DNA of 64,000 nt from Icerya purchasi (taxonomy: Eukaryota; Arthropoda; Insecta; Hemiptera; Monophlebidae). Every line of letters begins with the position of its first letter. Within the stretch, counting starts at the first letter, position 1. The translations under genes and the position numbers were made by a program. The notes under the pieces are model-generated. The model did no database searches and had not been told where the DNA came from. It saw nothing but the letters and a program-made list of their open reading frames with translations. Positions 11,950 to 23,510 of this stretch are shown here, one piece after another. Location: assembly GCA_039619475.1 (NCBI GenBank), contig CM077116.1:151979088-152043087 (forward strand). The letters are read 5' to 3'.

Positions 11950-14880
11950 GAAAATGCTTCTCTCATAGCGCTACATACAAATGCTAACGCTGTCAATCAG
12001 TTGACCAATGCATGTCTTTACTTGTACGTAAATTATCGTTATTCGGTAGCGACTGGTTTTGGGGGATTACGCACACAATGATGTATATATGGTTACGAGC
12101 GTCCGTATACATATGTAAAATTAGTTATTACCATTATTGATTTTTGTTGTTATCAATGTTATCAGTGGTCAGTCTGCAGGAATCGTGGTAAAATACAGGT
12201 TTTCGCCGCTCCGGTATTTCTAGGAATCGCGAAGATTTTCGTTCGGTCAGTTGGCTAAAACTTTTCTTTGTCCGATACATTATGTAGGGGGGGTAAGTCT
12301 ATCTCACACATCGCAAAAGCGAAAATGCTTCTCTCATAGCGCTATACGTAAATGCTAACGCAACCGTTGAAACCGGATTTTAACGTTCTTATAATTTCTA
12401 TTCCAGTCTATGCCTTATTACGGAACCATACCCTACATGTACACACTAACACAAACATACACTCATACTCAAAGTCCATGACTACTTTATTCAATGCGCA
12501 TATGTAACTAACTATTCCTGACGGAATGACATTTTTCTGATGCAACATTTCCACTGCCACAACCGATTCAAAGGTAGTAAAAGTGCACGCATCGTTCTCG
12601 CACACGTGTCGATCGTTCGCGATATCGTGATTTTTTTAAATTAACCAAAATATAATATTTAAAGCATGAAACTAACCTGAGCTCCCCGTTCACCCACTCT
12701 GTACCATTCAAATGTATTTTTTAATTTTTTTATTTTTTTTCACGCCTAAGCATTATACAAATTAGTCTAAGTATATTTCTCATTTTCTACGGTTCCAAAA
12801 ATTTTTCTTCATTCTCCGATCGTTAGAAAAGCGCACTGACAGATCACACACTTATATCTATCATATATTATTTTTTCTCACTTACGATTATTTTTCCGTC
12901 TGTAAGTATTTATGTATGTTTCCCCCAGTTCTAAAAATAAATCCTTCGATGTCTCGCCCCTCAGCGAATGCACACCGTCCGATCCCGCACACATTCCGCT
13001 GTCAATAGTTTCTCTGTCGTTTATAATATTTTTTTTTCCCGTCCGTAAGTATTATAAAATTAGTCAAAATATATTTTTTCAATTTCTACGGTTCCAAAAA
13101 ATTTTCCTTATTCTCCGATCGTTACAAAAGCGCACTGACTAGTGATGGGCAACTTCGAAATGTTTCATTCGAATTATTCGATTGTTCCACAGTTGATTCG
13201 AAATGTTATTTCATTCGTATAATTCATTCGTATTCACAACAATCATTCGAAATGTTATTTCATTCGTATAATTCATTCGTATTCACAACAATCATTCGAA
13301 ATGTTATTTCATTCGTATAATTCATTCGTATTCACAACAATCATTCGAAATGTTATTTCATTCGTATAATTCATTCGTATTCACAACAATCATTCGAATC
13401 AAACTCATTCGAATCAAAATCATTCGAATCAAAATCATTCGAATCAAACTCATTCGAATTAAAATCATTCGAATCAAAATCATTCGATTGTTTCTTTTTT
13501 GACGATTGTTGATTGTTTCGTTTGTAAAAACATTTCGAAATCGCACATCACTAGCACTGACAGATCACACGCTTATATCTACCATAGCGTTAGCCACCGC
13601 GAAAGCGAATCATTCGATCCCGTGCACACTCTGCTCTCAATAGTTTCCCTATCGTTCATAATAATTTTTCCAAGCCTAAGTATTATAGAATTAGTCTAAG
13701 TATATTTATTATTTTTTCTCACTTACGATTACTTTTCCATCCGTAAGTATTTATGTATGTTTTCCCCGGTTCTAAAAATAAATCTATCGATGTCTCGCCC
13801 CTCAACGAAAGCACACGCATCATTCTCACGCACATGTCATTCGTTCGCGTTACCACTTTTTTTTTCAAAATTAGTTCAAGTATATTTTATTATTTTTCTC
13901 ATTACGATTATTTTCAATCCGTAAGTATTTCTGTATGTTTTCCGAGGTTTTAAAAATTAATCCGAACAAACACCCAAACTGTTGTGAAAGCATACTATCT
14001 ATCCCCCGCACAGATTCTACATTATACGTTACTCTATTACGAGTTCTTCAAAAATTGATTTGAATATGTTTTTCATTTTTTTTTTTTTCAATCCTAAAAA
14101 TTCATTCTTTCTACCCCCGCCCCCCTCACATCTAAAATTACCGATTTTTCGTAATCTTTATTTATTTTATCGATTCTAAAATTTAATCAGTGGTTCACTC
14201 GAAAGCGTACCGTACATTCCCACACACATATCTTCTATCACGAATTTCCCTATTGATCATGAACATTTTTCAACATTAGCCACAATAGCATATCACATTG
14301 GTCTCGCATACGCACCACATGCAGTTCTATATGTTTAATTTTTTATTAACGATCTTTATTTATTTTTTGTACCGGTATTACTTTTTCCTACACAACCATG
14401 TCATCATATACACTTAACATTGTCAAAATAATTTTAACCTTTCGAGAAAGAAAAATCTCCGATCAATAAAAAGTGTTTATCAACATCACAATTATTTCCA
14501 ATATTAATCGTTTCGCTACAAACATAATTTTTTTTATTTAATAAACTCATCCACATCATCAATCGTTTCAAGACATTATTGTTTCAAACATCAATCCCTC
14601 TTTTCCAAGAATTGATAACCTCTGCAGGTATATATCTCGTCGCCGCAACAACATTTACCTGCATGACTTGCATACCTTCAAGACCACTTGTACATTGCTC
14701 GCACGCTATTTACCATTATTCGGTCACAGAATATTTTTCACACTCCCACACATATGCGCATACACTCAAAGTCCTCGATTACTTTGTTCGTATACAAATA
14801 TATCAGCTTTCTCTGACGGAACAACATTTTTCTGATGTAACATTTCCACTACCACAACCGATTCAAAGGTAGCTAATGAG
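11950..14880 (+). repeat. Subterminal degenerate repeat zone, left arm
   Basis: Several families recur as direct repeats. A ~42-bp block with GCTTCTCTCATAGCGCTA and AATGCTAACGC occurs at 11950-11991 and 12321-12361. A ~140-bp block containing TTTTTCTGATG and ACAACCGATTCAAAGGTAG occurs at 12450-12592 and 14745-14872. A third family contains CTACGGTTCCAAAAA, CTCCGATCGTTA, GCGCACTGACAGATCACAC, GTAAGTATTTATGTATG and GATGTCTCGCCCCTCA, and occurs at about 12740-12990, 13037-13139, 13562-13830 and 13900-13960. Short frames in this zone look like chance. The arrangement recalls the repeat-rich ends of linear viral or plasmid genomes, but that is inference. Confidence 0.75.
13140..13553. mobile_element. 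hAT-type MITE A, left arm (414 bp)
   Basis: It begins TAGTGATGGGCAACTTCGAA and ends with TTCGAAATCGCACATCACTA, an imperfect terminal inverted repeat. It is flanked by a perfect 8-bp duplication GCACTGAC (13132-13139 and 13554-13561), the size made by hAT transposases. There is no coding capacity. The interior is a minisatellite of CATTCGTATAATTCATTCGT and CATTCGAATCAAA units, which explains the repetitive IRMILIRM-type translations. Confidence 0.92.
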
Positions 14881-15117
14881 ATAGACTATCGAACGGAATC
14901 ATTCAAGCAGTCAGTATTAGTTTTGTGTTAAACATATGTATTTTCTCGAATCTGTGTTCACGCATTATTAAAAAATTTACGTCAACGTTAAAGAAAATAA
15001 TTTCCTACGTTTTTTTTCTATCATTTTTTTTCTGTCTTTTATCTTTTCTTTTTCTCTTTCTTTTTCTCTGTCTTTTTTTTTTTTGAGTGAAAAATTTGAA
15101 ATACATATTATTCAATC
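14579..15117 (+). other. Pre-gene segment with polypyrimidine tract, left arm
   Basis: A 97-codon frame here starts only at a TTG and overlaps the direct repeat at 14745-14872, so it is unlikely to be a gene. From 15010 to 15085 the plus strand is almost pure T and C, and then an ATG lies at 15118. The tract could influence structure or promoter activity of the following gene. The sequence itself proves nothing more. Confidence 0.35.
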
Positions 15118-16138
15118 ATGAACGCTAATATAGTTAACGTAAGCAGCAACTCAAAAATTAATTAAGGACGCCGAATTTATTCAGGATTTATTTGCAAGTG
15201 ATAGCGACTCGCATACGTCTTCGTCACTTCAATTACTGCAATCAGATGATGGTTATTCTTCAACAGAATCAACATCTTTTGCACATAAAATCGTTGGTCC
15301 AGTATTATTGTCAGATCAGATGGATATAGTGGAATATTTTGTAGATTTCAGCTTCCATAAGGATTCTGATTATGGTTTTCTAGTAACCGAACTAGCGATG
15401 ATTGATATGTCTGACGGGAGGTGTTTACATACGCTATACAAACCAAGCAGAGCATGGTCTGCATCAAAAATGCCTCATTTACAATGCTCTTCCGTGAGTC
15501 ATTACTTGAAAAACCCCTCATTATTTCCCTGTCGGGAAGAAATATTCATGGCACGTGATGTATTCACAATATTGTCTGAAAAACCGAAGGCTCGCGTATA
15601 TATTTTAACCACTTATGCAAAACTTATATTATGGGAACTTAACGAAAAGTCTGAATTGTTGCGTGACTTGGGCTACGAACTCGTTAATATGGAGAAAGTC
15701 TTTCGAGTACCTAGTATTGATGATTTATATCAAGAATACTCTGGTATAAGCAATCTGGTAACTTGTAAGCACCATTATGAGAATGATATTTTTCATTGTG
15801 CGATGAAAAATGTTATGGTGATGAAGACGTGGCACGATCATGTTATCCGTCCGCTGAAGCTTATGAACAATCTCAATATAAATGATTTAAGCCAGTTGTT
15901 CATTACAGCCACCAAAGAAATGACAATTACATTATTTCCAAGTTGCATCGGGGACATTTATATATTTTAACCGGACAGATTAAAACAGGATGATGCGATA
16001 AAATCATTTCTACCATGCTACGATCACGAACATGTTAAAGAATATTATATCGATGGTGATACATTACGCAGGAGTACTCGAAATTATGTCAAAGTAAAAG
16101 ATTGCGACAACTGTCAACACTCAATTCATACGGATTAA
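15118..16138 (+). pseudogene. Nuclease-like protein gene of the palindrome, left arm
   Basis: From the ATG at 15320 the frame runs 216 codons to a TAA at 15968-15970. It then continues in the same frame for 55 more codons to a second stop at 16136. Both parts align with the central paralogue, so the first TAA is a nonsense change or a readthrough site. Early residues VDFSF (Asp9) and VTELAM (Glu24), with a later C-x-HH...HCA segment, resemble the spacing of DEDD exonuclease folds. The second part has FLPC-x2-H and KDC-x2-C-x-H, a possible zinc site. I recall similar uncharacterised proteins in insect genomes but cannot name the family. Upstream, ATG 15118 could join by a 46-nt intron (donor 15139, acceptor 15184) to an open frame with an acidic serine-rich segment. 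Confidence 0.6.
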
Positions 16139-16139
16139 A

Positions 16140-18700
16140 AATACAATAAAAGACTCGGAATTTGAAAGCTGGAGTTGTCTAGATCCTACGAAAGTTGAAT
16201 ATGAACATAACAATTACCTTTCAATGTACCAAAGTCAACTGTCGCGTAGTATGTATAATATGTGAAATAAAACCATATTTTTTTCTTTTACTCGCATTTT
16301 TTATTTTTATTATTTCAAAATCTTTTACAGTGTTTCACATAAATTATAATGTATGTATGTATATATGTATGGAATTTTAATATGTAATAATATACATTTC
16401 ATACATTTTATTTTATTTCATGGTCATATAATTACTTTAAAATTATTTAGATACACCGCAGATATTATAGTACCGAACACATCATTTATTATTTCATTCT
16501 ATTTCAATTAATATGTTGTATGGATGAAATCAAATCAATTTATGTAACTGTTTATTTAAATTTAAATAATCTTTTTCATACAAGTATGAAAAAAATTATT
16601 TTTTTATTTTTTTCCTCGATATGAATGGTAAATCTACGACTTTATTTGAAAAATGGTCAAAACCTGATACACAGATTTCAAACTTTGATGGAAATTTCCG
16701 TAAAACGTTTAGTTTACACTTATTATTTTTAAAAAAAAAATTTTCATTATTATTATTCATATCGTTTAAATAGACTGATACAACAGAGAGAGAAAATTAA
16801 AAGCTAAATTTTTACACGTGAGGGAGGGAGCTGATGAAAACGTACGGGTCTTATTATTTGGAATACAGATTACGAAGGAAATTTTTATTCAATGTTTCAT
16901 TTTAAGATTTTTCATTTTTTACATTTAAAATTTTTCAATACGAAAATATTTCGAAATCTACAGGAACGTCTACGAATAGTCTTCGTCATTATAGAAGCAC
17001 TTGCAGATCATGTATCGACACTGCATGCGCGTAAGGGTGAGTAAATATGTGTGAATATGTGTGAACATGTGTGTGTATGTATGCTTGAAATGTGCGAAAT
17101 GGCTAATAAGAAACAACCGTTGAATCGCAACGACAGGTAGAGATCCGCTTATAGACTAAGAGAGTGAGAGTGAAATAAATTATGTACCTTTATTATTGCA
17201 GAACTGCACTGCAGTGACAGACATGAAATATCCGTTAGCATCCTTTTCGAAGCAGTTTTATAAAAAAGGCCGAAAATTAGCTTTAAAACTGGATGAATGA
17301 GATAGTTGATAATACGCATACCATTAAGACCGGTATACGTGTATGTGGGCATGTGTGTGAGCGCATGGTTAAATGAATGACAAAAGATTATTAACTGCAT
17401 AGGCATTGTTAAATACAACTATACTGATTTATCCGTAAAACTAACAAATTTTACCATTGTTTTCTTTCTTTTTTTTCTTTCGCGTTTTACAAAAAATTCA
17501 TGTTAGTTCTAAAAATATTGCTAAATTCAAATTAAATCGATCATGTTATTTTATTTTTTATTTTTGTTTCTTTAAACAATATGCTGTGGAAAATAAATCG
17601 TATTTATCTTACTCAATCTTTTACCTAATATTCTAACGGTTTTAGACAACAGCAGAAATATGCAAGTTACCATGGATGTATTATATTTTATTCGTGTATA
17701 TGTGTATACACGCTTTCTATACAAGCGCATGCAAATATCGGATACCAGAAATGTATGATAATATAATTTTTAAATCAATGATTAACGTATTATTAATTCT
17801 TTTTTTTTTTCACCCTATAATATACAAAATAACATCATACTTGCTTTTACAACAATATTTAACTTCTACAAAAAATAAATATCCCCAGGGTGGGGAGTAA
17901 AAATATCATGAAGAATCACTGTTTTTTGTTGTTTTTTTTTTTTTCTTCTTTGATTTACAATCTTCTTTTTCTTTACATTATTTTTTATTTCAGAGATTTT
18001 TTAAAATAGTTTTCTTTACACTCCAATATGGAATCTGTTAATTTATTGTACATGTCATATAATATGATAAATGCTAAAATTCGGAAAGTTTTTTTAAAGA
18101 AGTAATTGACAGAAGAGTATACTTTTGAAAACAAGAGAGTGAAGAGGCTATACATAAAAAGCAATATGATGCATTAAACATAACGAAAAAAAAAAAAAAA
18201 CAGAAGAAACGTAAACACAAAGACTATTATGTTTTTTTCATTAATCTATTCAATTACAACTTTTTTTTTTTTCATTCATCTATATTCTAAGTTCCATCAT
18301 TAGTTTTAATTTTTTATATGATGCCTACTAATTTCTATGTTTACTTAATTTATTTACTTTTCCACGAATGTTTTTTAGAATTAAATTTTGAAAAAATTAA
18401 ACATATTTTCGCACCTGTGTCAACTATCACATTAAATACATGTAGAAATTTTCATTTCAAACACCGCCGGAAAATAACGTGGGTTTTTTTTTTTTTGCTA
18501 TTTTTTAAAAATTTATTCAAACTCTCTCTAATTATAGCTATTTTTACACCATTTTTCTTAACTTTTACTCATTTTTATATTCTACATACAATGCTTGAGG
18601 TATTAGATGATGCAAATTCTAAATACACCATATTGCTATCATCTCTGTTTATTTTTTTTTTATTTGTTACTCGTTTTTTTATTATTTTCTTATGTACATG
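16140..18700. other. AT-rich inner part of left arm, no recognised gene
   Basis: It contains several 60-166-codon frames, all very rich in Phe, Ile, Leu and Tyr and without family features. The longest (18318-18818) runs into the MITE at 18710 and so cannot be an ancestral gene. Poly(A/T) runs, TTTATTT stretches and GTGTATATGTGTA-type simple repeats are frequent. Mirrored at 20949-23509. Confidence 0.5.
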
Positions 18701-18709
18701 TATTAGAAC

Positions 18710-19132
18710 TAGTGATGTGCGATTTCGAAATGTTTTTACAATCGAAACAACCGATAATCGTCAAAAAAAACAAAACAATCGAATGATTTTTGTGAATACG
18801 AATGAATTATTCGAATAAAAACCGGAACCATCCGAACACAAACGAATGAAGTATTCGTAAAACATCGCCTAGATTCTTTCGAGGGAAATAACATTTCGAA
18901 TGAATTATTCGAATAAAAACCGAAACTATCCGAACACAAACGAATGAAGTATTCACTAAACATTGACTAGATTCTTCTGAGAGAAATAGCATTTCGAATG
19001 ATTGTTGTCAATACGAATGAATTATTCGAATGAAATAACATTTCGAATGCAACCACGGAACAATCGAATGCATTCAAAGTCATCGAACAATCAAATAATT
19101 CGAATGAATCATTTCGAAGTTGCCCATCACTA
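18710..19132. mobile_element. hAT-type MITE B, left arm (423 bp)
   Basis: It has the same termini as MITE A but lies in the opposite orientation (TAGTGATGTGCGATTTCG first, TTGCCCATCACTA last). It is flanked by a perfect 8-bp duplication ATTAGAAC (18702-18709 and 19133-19140). The interior has diverged CATTCGAA-rich repeats. It is non-coding; translations across it are spurious. Confidence 0.92.
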
Positions 19133-19386
19133 ATTAGAACCCATATGATTTTACAATAAAAAAAGTGTTTATACTCATTATTGAAGCTGAATATAGATAA
19201 TATTTACATTTAAAGGAAAAAGAAAAAGTTATTTTTATTATTCCATTCGCACACGAAAAAAATTATGAAATGTAAAATATATATATAATTCATGTAATAT
19301 ATTTACAAACGATTAACAAGAATAAAAGAATATTAATTTAAAAAATAAATAAATATCACCAAAAATTTAAAGATGGAAAAATTACA

Positions 19387-19998
19387 AGATTATGATTCGT
19401 ACAATGCTAACAAATTGGCTCCTTTAATCGGGTTATGTTGGAATTCGAACAAACTTGCATGGTTGCATTGCAGACAATCTTTGATTAAGGTGGGATGTAC
19501 TGCACTGAGTGGAAAAGAATCTGGAATATCATAGCTATGATGTTTAAAACACGGTAAGAAACGTTTGATACGTCGATCATTCTTCAGTGCTACAGGTAAT
19601 TTATTGTAAAAATCGCAAATTTTTTGAGGGCATACATTAATTAATATCTCTGCAGTAATATTTTGCATCAAGTCGTACGTAGAATATTTTACTAATGATA
19701 ATATAGGTCTAACATTTACATCGTACCATTTCTTCATCACATATACATTCTGCAATGAACACCTATGTATGTTTTTATCCGTGTGTGCATCACATTTTAC
19801 AACTCTTGATATTCCTTTATATATATTATTTAATTTCCTTAAATTGGGTATACCGAATTCTTCTTCTAAATTAATAATCTTGAATCTAGAAAGTGATGTT
19901 TCAAATAGTTTTATCCATATAGTGGTAATTTTTTAATTTCCTTTAACGTAAATATTCAATGGTTCCAAATCTTCCAACACATTTTCTATATCACCGGC
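19387..19998 (-). pseudogene. Nuclease-like paralogue spanning the palindrome centre
   Basis: On the minus strand, from about 19995 down to 19390, a frame aligns with the C-terminal two thirds of the arm gene. Shared features are a VKGN...WIKLF segment, C-D-x-H...HRCSLQNV, VMKKWYD, FLPC-x2-H and KDC-x2-C-x-H. It ends ALYES-stop. One in-frame TAA follows VKGN. The 5' end is missing because the palindrome boundary at 19998/19999 cuts it. Its 5' half lies in the unique centre and its 3' part in the left arm. The paired Cys/His motifs in two diverged copies suggest past selection on a metal-binding C-terminus. Confidence 0.7.
19651..19998. other. Asymmetric centre of the palindrome
   Basis: These 348 bp have no mirror copy. 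The arms meet it at GAGATATTAATTAATG (right, from 19999) and its complement (left, to 19650). It lies wholly inside the paralogue gene. Such a one-sided spacer is what a fold-back or template-switch event leaves when a strand copies itself back from an internal point. Confidence 0.9.
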
Positions 19999-19999
19999 G

Positions 20000-20262
20000 A
20001 GATATTAATTAATGTATGCCCTCAAAAAATTTGCGATTTTTACAATAAATTACCTGTAGCACTGAAGAATGATCGACGTATCAAACGTTTCTTACCGTGT
20101 TTTAAACATCATAGCTATGATATTCCAGATTCTTTTCCACTCAGTGCAGTACATCCCACCTTAATCAAAGATTGTCTGCAATGCAACCATGCAAGTTTGT
20201 TCGAATTCCAACATAACCCGATTAAAGGAGCCAATTTGTTAGCATTGTACGAATCATAATCT
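20000..20262 (+). pseudogene. 3' part of nuclease-like paralogue, right arm
   Basis: Plus-strand copy of the last ~85 codons of the central paralogue, from NVCPQ through FLPC-x2-H and KDC-x2-C-x-H to ALYES-stop. Nothing upstream supplies its 5' part because the palindrome centre begins there in the opposite sense. It is a by-product of the arm duplication. Confidence 0.75.
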
Positions 20263-20516
20263 TGTAATTTTTCCATCTTTAAATTTTTGGTGATATTTAT
20301 TTATTTTTTAAATTAATATTCTTTTATTCTTGTTAATCGTTTGTAAATATATTACATGAATTATATATATATTTTACATTTCATAATTTTTTTCGTGTGC
20401 GAATGGAATAATAAAAATAACTTTTTCTTTTTCCTTTAAATGTAAATATTATCTATATTCAGCTTCAATAATGAGTATAAACACTTTTTTTATTGTAAAA
20501 TCATATGGGTTCTAAT

Positions 20517-20939
20517 TAGTGATGGGCAACTTCGAAATGATTCATTCGAATTATTTGATTGTTCGATGACTTTGAATGCATTCGATTGTTCCGTGGTTGC
20601 ATTCGAAATGTTATTTCATTCGAATAATTCATTCGTATTGACAACAATCATTCGAAATGCTATTTCTCTCAGAAGAATCTAGTCAATGTTTAGTGAATAC
20701 TTCATTCGTTTGTGTTCGGATAGTTTCGGTTTTTATTCGAATAATTCATTCGAAATGTTATTTCCCTCGAAAGAATCTAGGCGATGTTTTACGAATACTT
20801 CATTGGTTTGTGTTCGGATGGTTCCGGTTTTTATTCGAATAATTCATTCGTATTCACAAAAATCATTCGATTGTTTTGTTTTTTTTGACGATTATCGGTT
20901 GTTTCGATTGTAAAAACATTTCGAAATCGCACATCACTA
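20517..20939. mobile_element. hAT-type MITE B, right arm
   Basis: Mirror image of 18710-19132, with the same 8-bp duplication in complement (GTTCTAAT at 20509-20516 and 20940-20947). One base difference from the left copy is visible (a Ser/Trp change near 20805 in the chance frame). Confidence 0.9.
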
Positions 20940-20948
20940 GTTCTAATA

Positions 20949-23509
20949 CATGTACATAAGAAAATAATAAAAAAACGAGTAACAAATAAAAAAAAAATAA
21001 ACAGAGATGATAGCAATATGGTGTATTTAGAATTTGCATCATCTAATACCTCAAGCATTGTATGTAGAATATAAAAATGAGTAAAAGTTAAGAAAAATGG
21101 TGTAAAAATAGCTATAATTAGAGAGAGTTTGAATAAATTTTTAAAAAATAGCAAAAAAAAAAAAACCCACGTTATTTTCCGGCGGTGTTTGAAATGAAAA
21201 TTTCTACATGTATTTAATGTGATAGTTGACACAGGTGCGAAAATATGTTTAATTTTTTCAAAATTTAATTCTAAAAAACATTCGTGGAAAAGTAAATAAA
21301 TTAAGTAAACATAGAAATTAGTAGGCATCATATAAAAAATTAAAACTAATGATGGAACTTAGAATATAGATGAATGAAAAAAAAAAAAGTTGTAATTGAA
21401 TAGATTAATGAAAAAAACATAATAGTCTTTGTGTTTACGTTTCTTCTGTTTTTTTTTTTTTTTCGTTATGTTTAATGCATCATATTGCTTTTTATGTATA
21501 GCCTCTTCACTCTCTTGTTTTCAAAAGTATACTCTTCTGTCAATTACTTCTTTAAAAAAACTTTCCGAATTTTAGCATTTATCATATTATATGACATGTA
21601 CAATAAATTAACAGATTCCATATTGGAGTGTAAAGAAAACTATTTTAAAAAATCTCTGAAATAAAAAATAATGTAAAGAAAAAGAAGATTGTAAATCAAA
21701 GAAGAAAAAAAAAAAAACAACAAAAAACAGTGATTCTTCATGATATTTTTACTCCCCACCCTGGGGATATTTATTTTTTGTAGAAGTTAAATATTGTTGT
21801 AAAAGCAAGTATGATGTTATTTTGTATATTATAGGGTGAAAAAAAAAAAGAATTAATAATACGTTAATCATTGATTTAAAAATTATATTATCATACATTT
21901 CTGGTATCCGATATTTGCATGCGCTTGTATAGAAAGCGTGTATACACATATACACGAATAAAATATAATACATCCATGGTAACTTGCATATTTCTGCTGT
22001 TGTCTAAAACCGTTAGAATATTAGGTAAAAGATTGAGTAAGATAAATACGATTTATTTTCCACAGCATATTGTTTAAAGAAACAAAAATAAAAAATAAAA
22101 TAACATGATCGATTTAATTTGAATTTAGCAATATTTTTAGAACTAACATGAATTTTTTGTAAAACGCGAAAGAAAAAAAAGAAAGAAAACAATGGTAAAA
22201 TTTGTTAGTTTTACGGATAAATCAGTATAGTTGTATTTAACAATGCCTATGCAGTTAATAATCTTTTGTCATTCATTTAACCATGCGCTCACACACATGC
22301 CCACATACACGTATACCGGTCTTAATGGTATGCGTATTATCAACTATCTCATTCATCCAGTTTTAAAGCTAATTTTCGGCCTTTTTTATAAAACTGCTTC
22401 GAAAAGGATGCTAACGGATATTTCATGTCTGTCACTGCAGTGCAGTTCTGCAATAATAAAGGTACATAATTTATTTCACTCTCACTCTCTTAGTCTATAA
22501 GCGGATCTCTACCTGTCGTTGCGATTCAACGGTTGTTTCTTATTAGCCATTTCGCACATTTCAAGCATACATACACACACATGTTCACACATATTCACAC
22601 ATATTTACTCACCCTTACGCGCATGCAGTGTCGATACATGATCTGCAAGTGCTTCTATAATGACGAAGACTATTCGTAGACGTTCCTGTAGATTTCGAAA
22701 TATTTTCGTATTGAAAAATTTTAAATGTAAAAAATGAAAAATCTTAAAATGAAACATTGAATAAAAATTTCCTTCGTAATCTGTATTCCAAATAATAAGA
22801 CCCGTACGTTTTCATCAGCTCCCTCCCTCACGTGTAAAAATTTAGCTTTTAATTTTCTCTCTCTGTTGTATCAGTCTATTTAAACGATATGAATAATAAT
22901 AATGAAAATTTTTTTTTTAAAAATAATAAGTGTAAACTAAACGTTTTACGGAAATTTCCATCAAAGTTTGAAATCTGTGTATCAGGTTTTGACCATTTTT
23001 CAAATAAAGTCGTAGATTTACCATTCATATCGAGGAAAAAAATAAAAAAATAATTTTTTTCATACTTGTATGAAAAAGATTATTTAAATTTAAATAAACA
23101 GTTACATAAATTGATTTGATTTCATCCATACAACATATTAATTGAAATAGAATGAAATAATAAATGATGTGTTCGGTACTATAATATCTGCGGTGTATCT
23201 AAATAATTTTAAAGTAATTATATGACCATGAAATAAAATAAAATGTATGAAATGTATATTATTACATATTAAAATTCCATACATATATACATACATACAT
23301 TATAATTTATGTGAAACACTGTAAAAGATTTTGAAATAATAAAAATAAAAAATGCGAGTAAAAGAAAAAAATATGGTTTTATTTCACATATTATACATAC
23401 TACGCGACAGTTGACTTTGGTACATTGAAAGGTAATTGTTATGTTCATATTCAACTTTCGTAGGATCTAGACAACTCCAGCTTTCAAATTCCGAGTCTTT
23501 TATTGTATT
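20949..23509. other. AT-rich inner part of right arm, no recognised gene
   Basis: Mirror of 16140-18700, with the same low-complexity frames on the opposite strand. No domain is recognised. Confidence 0.5.
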
Positions 23510-23510
23510 T

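Larger units (their letters stand above)
11797..19650 (+). repeat. Left arm of palindromic element
   Basis: This 7,854-bp arm holds, from the outside in, a terminal zone with degenerate repeats (11950-14880), a hAT-type MITE (13140-13553), a polypyrimidine tract (15010-15085), a broken nuclease-like gene (15118-16138), about 2.5 kb of AT-rich DNA, a second hAT-type MITE (18710-19132), and the 3' part of a second nuclease-like gene on the minus strand. It is reverse-complementary to 19999-27784. Confidence 0.95.

Noticed and set aside
18318..18818. 166-codon hydrophobic frame in the left arm (and its mirror at 20831-21331) as a membrane protein gene
   Set aside because: Its last third is MITE B sequence, and the rest is AT-rich with Phe/Ile/Leu bias expected from T-rich DNA. 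No family features.
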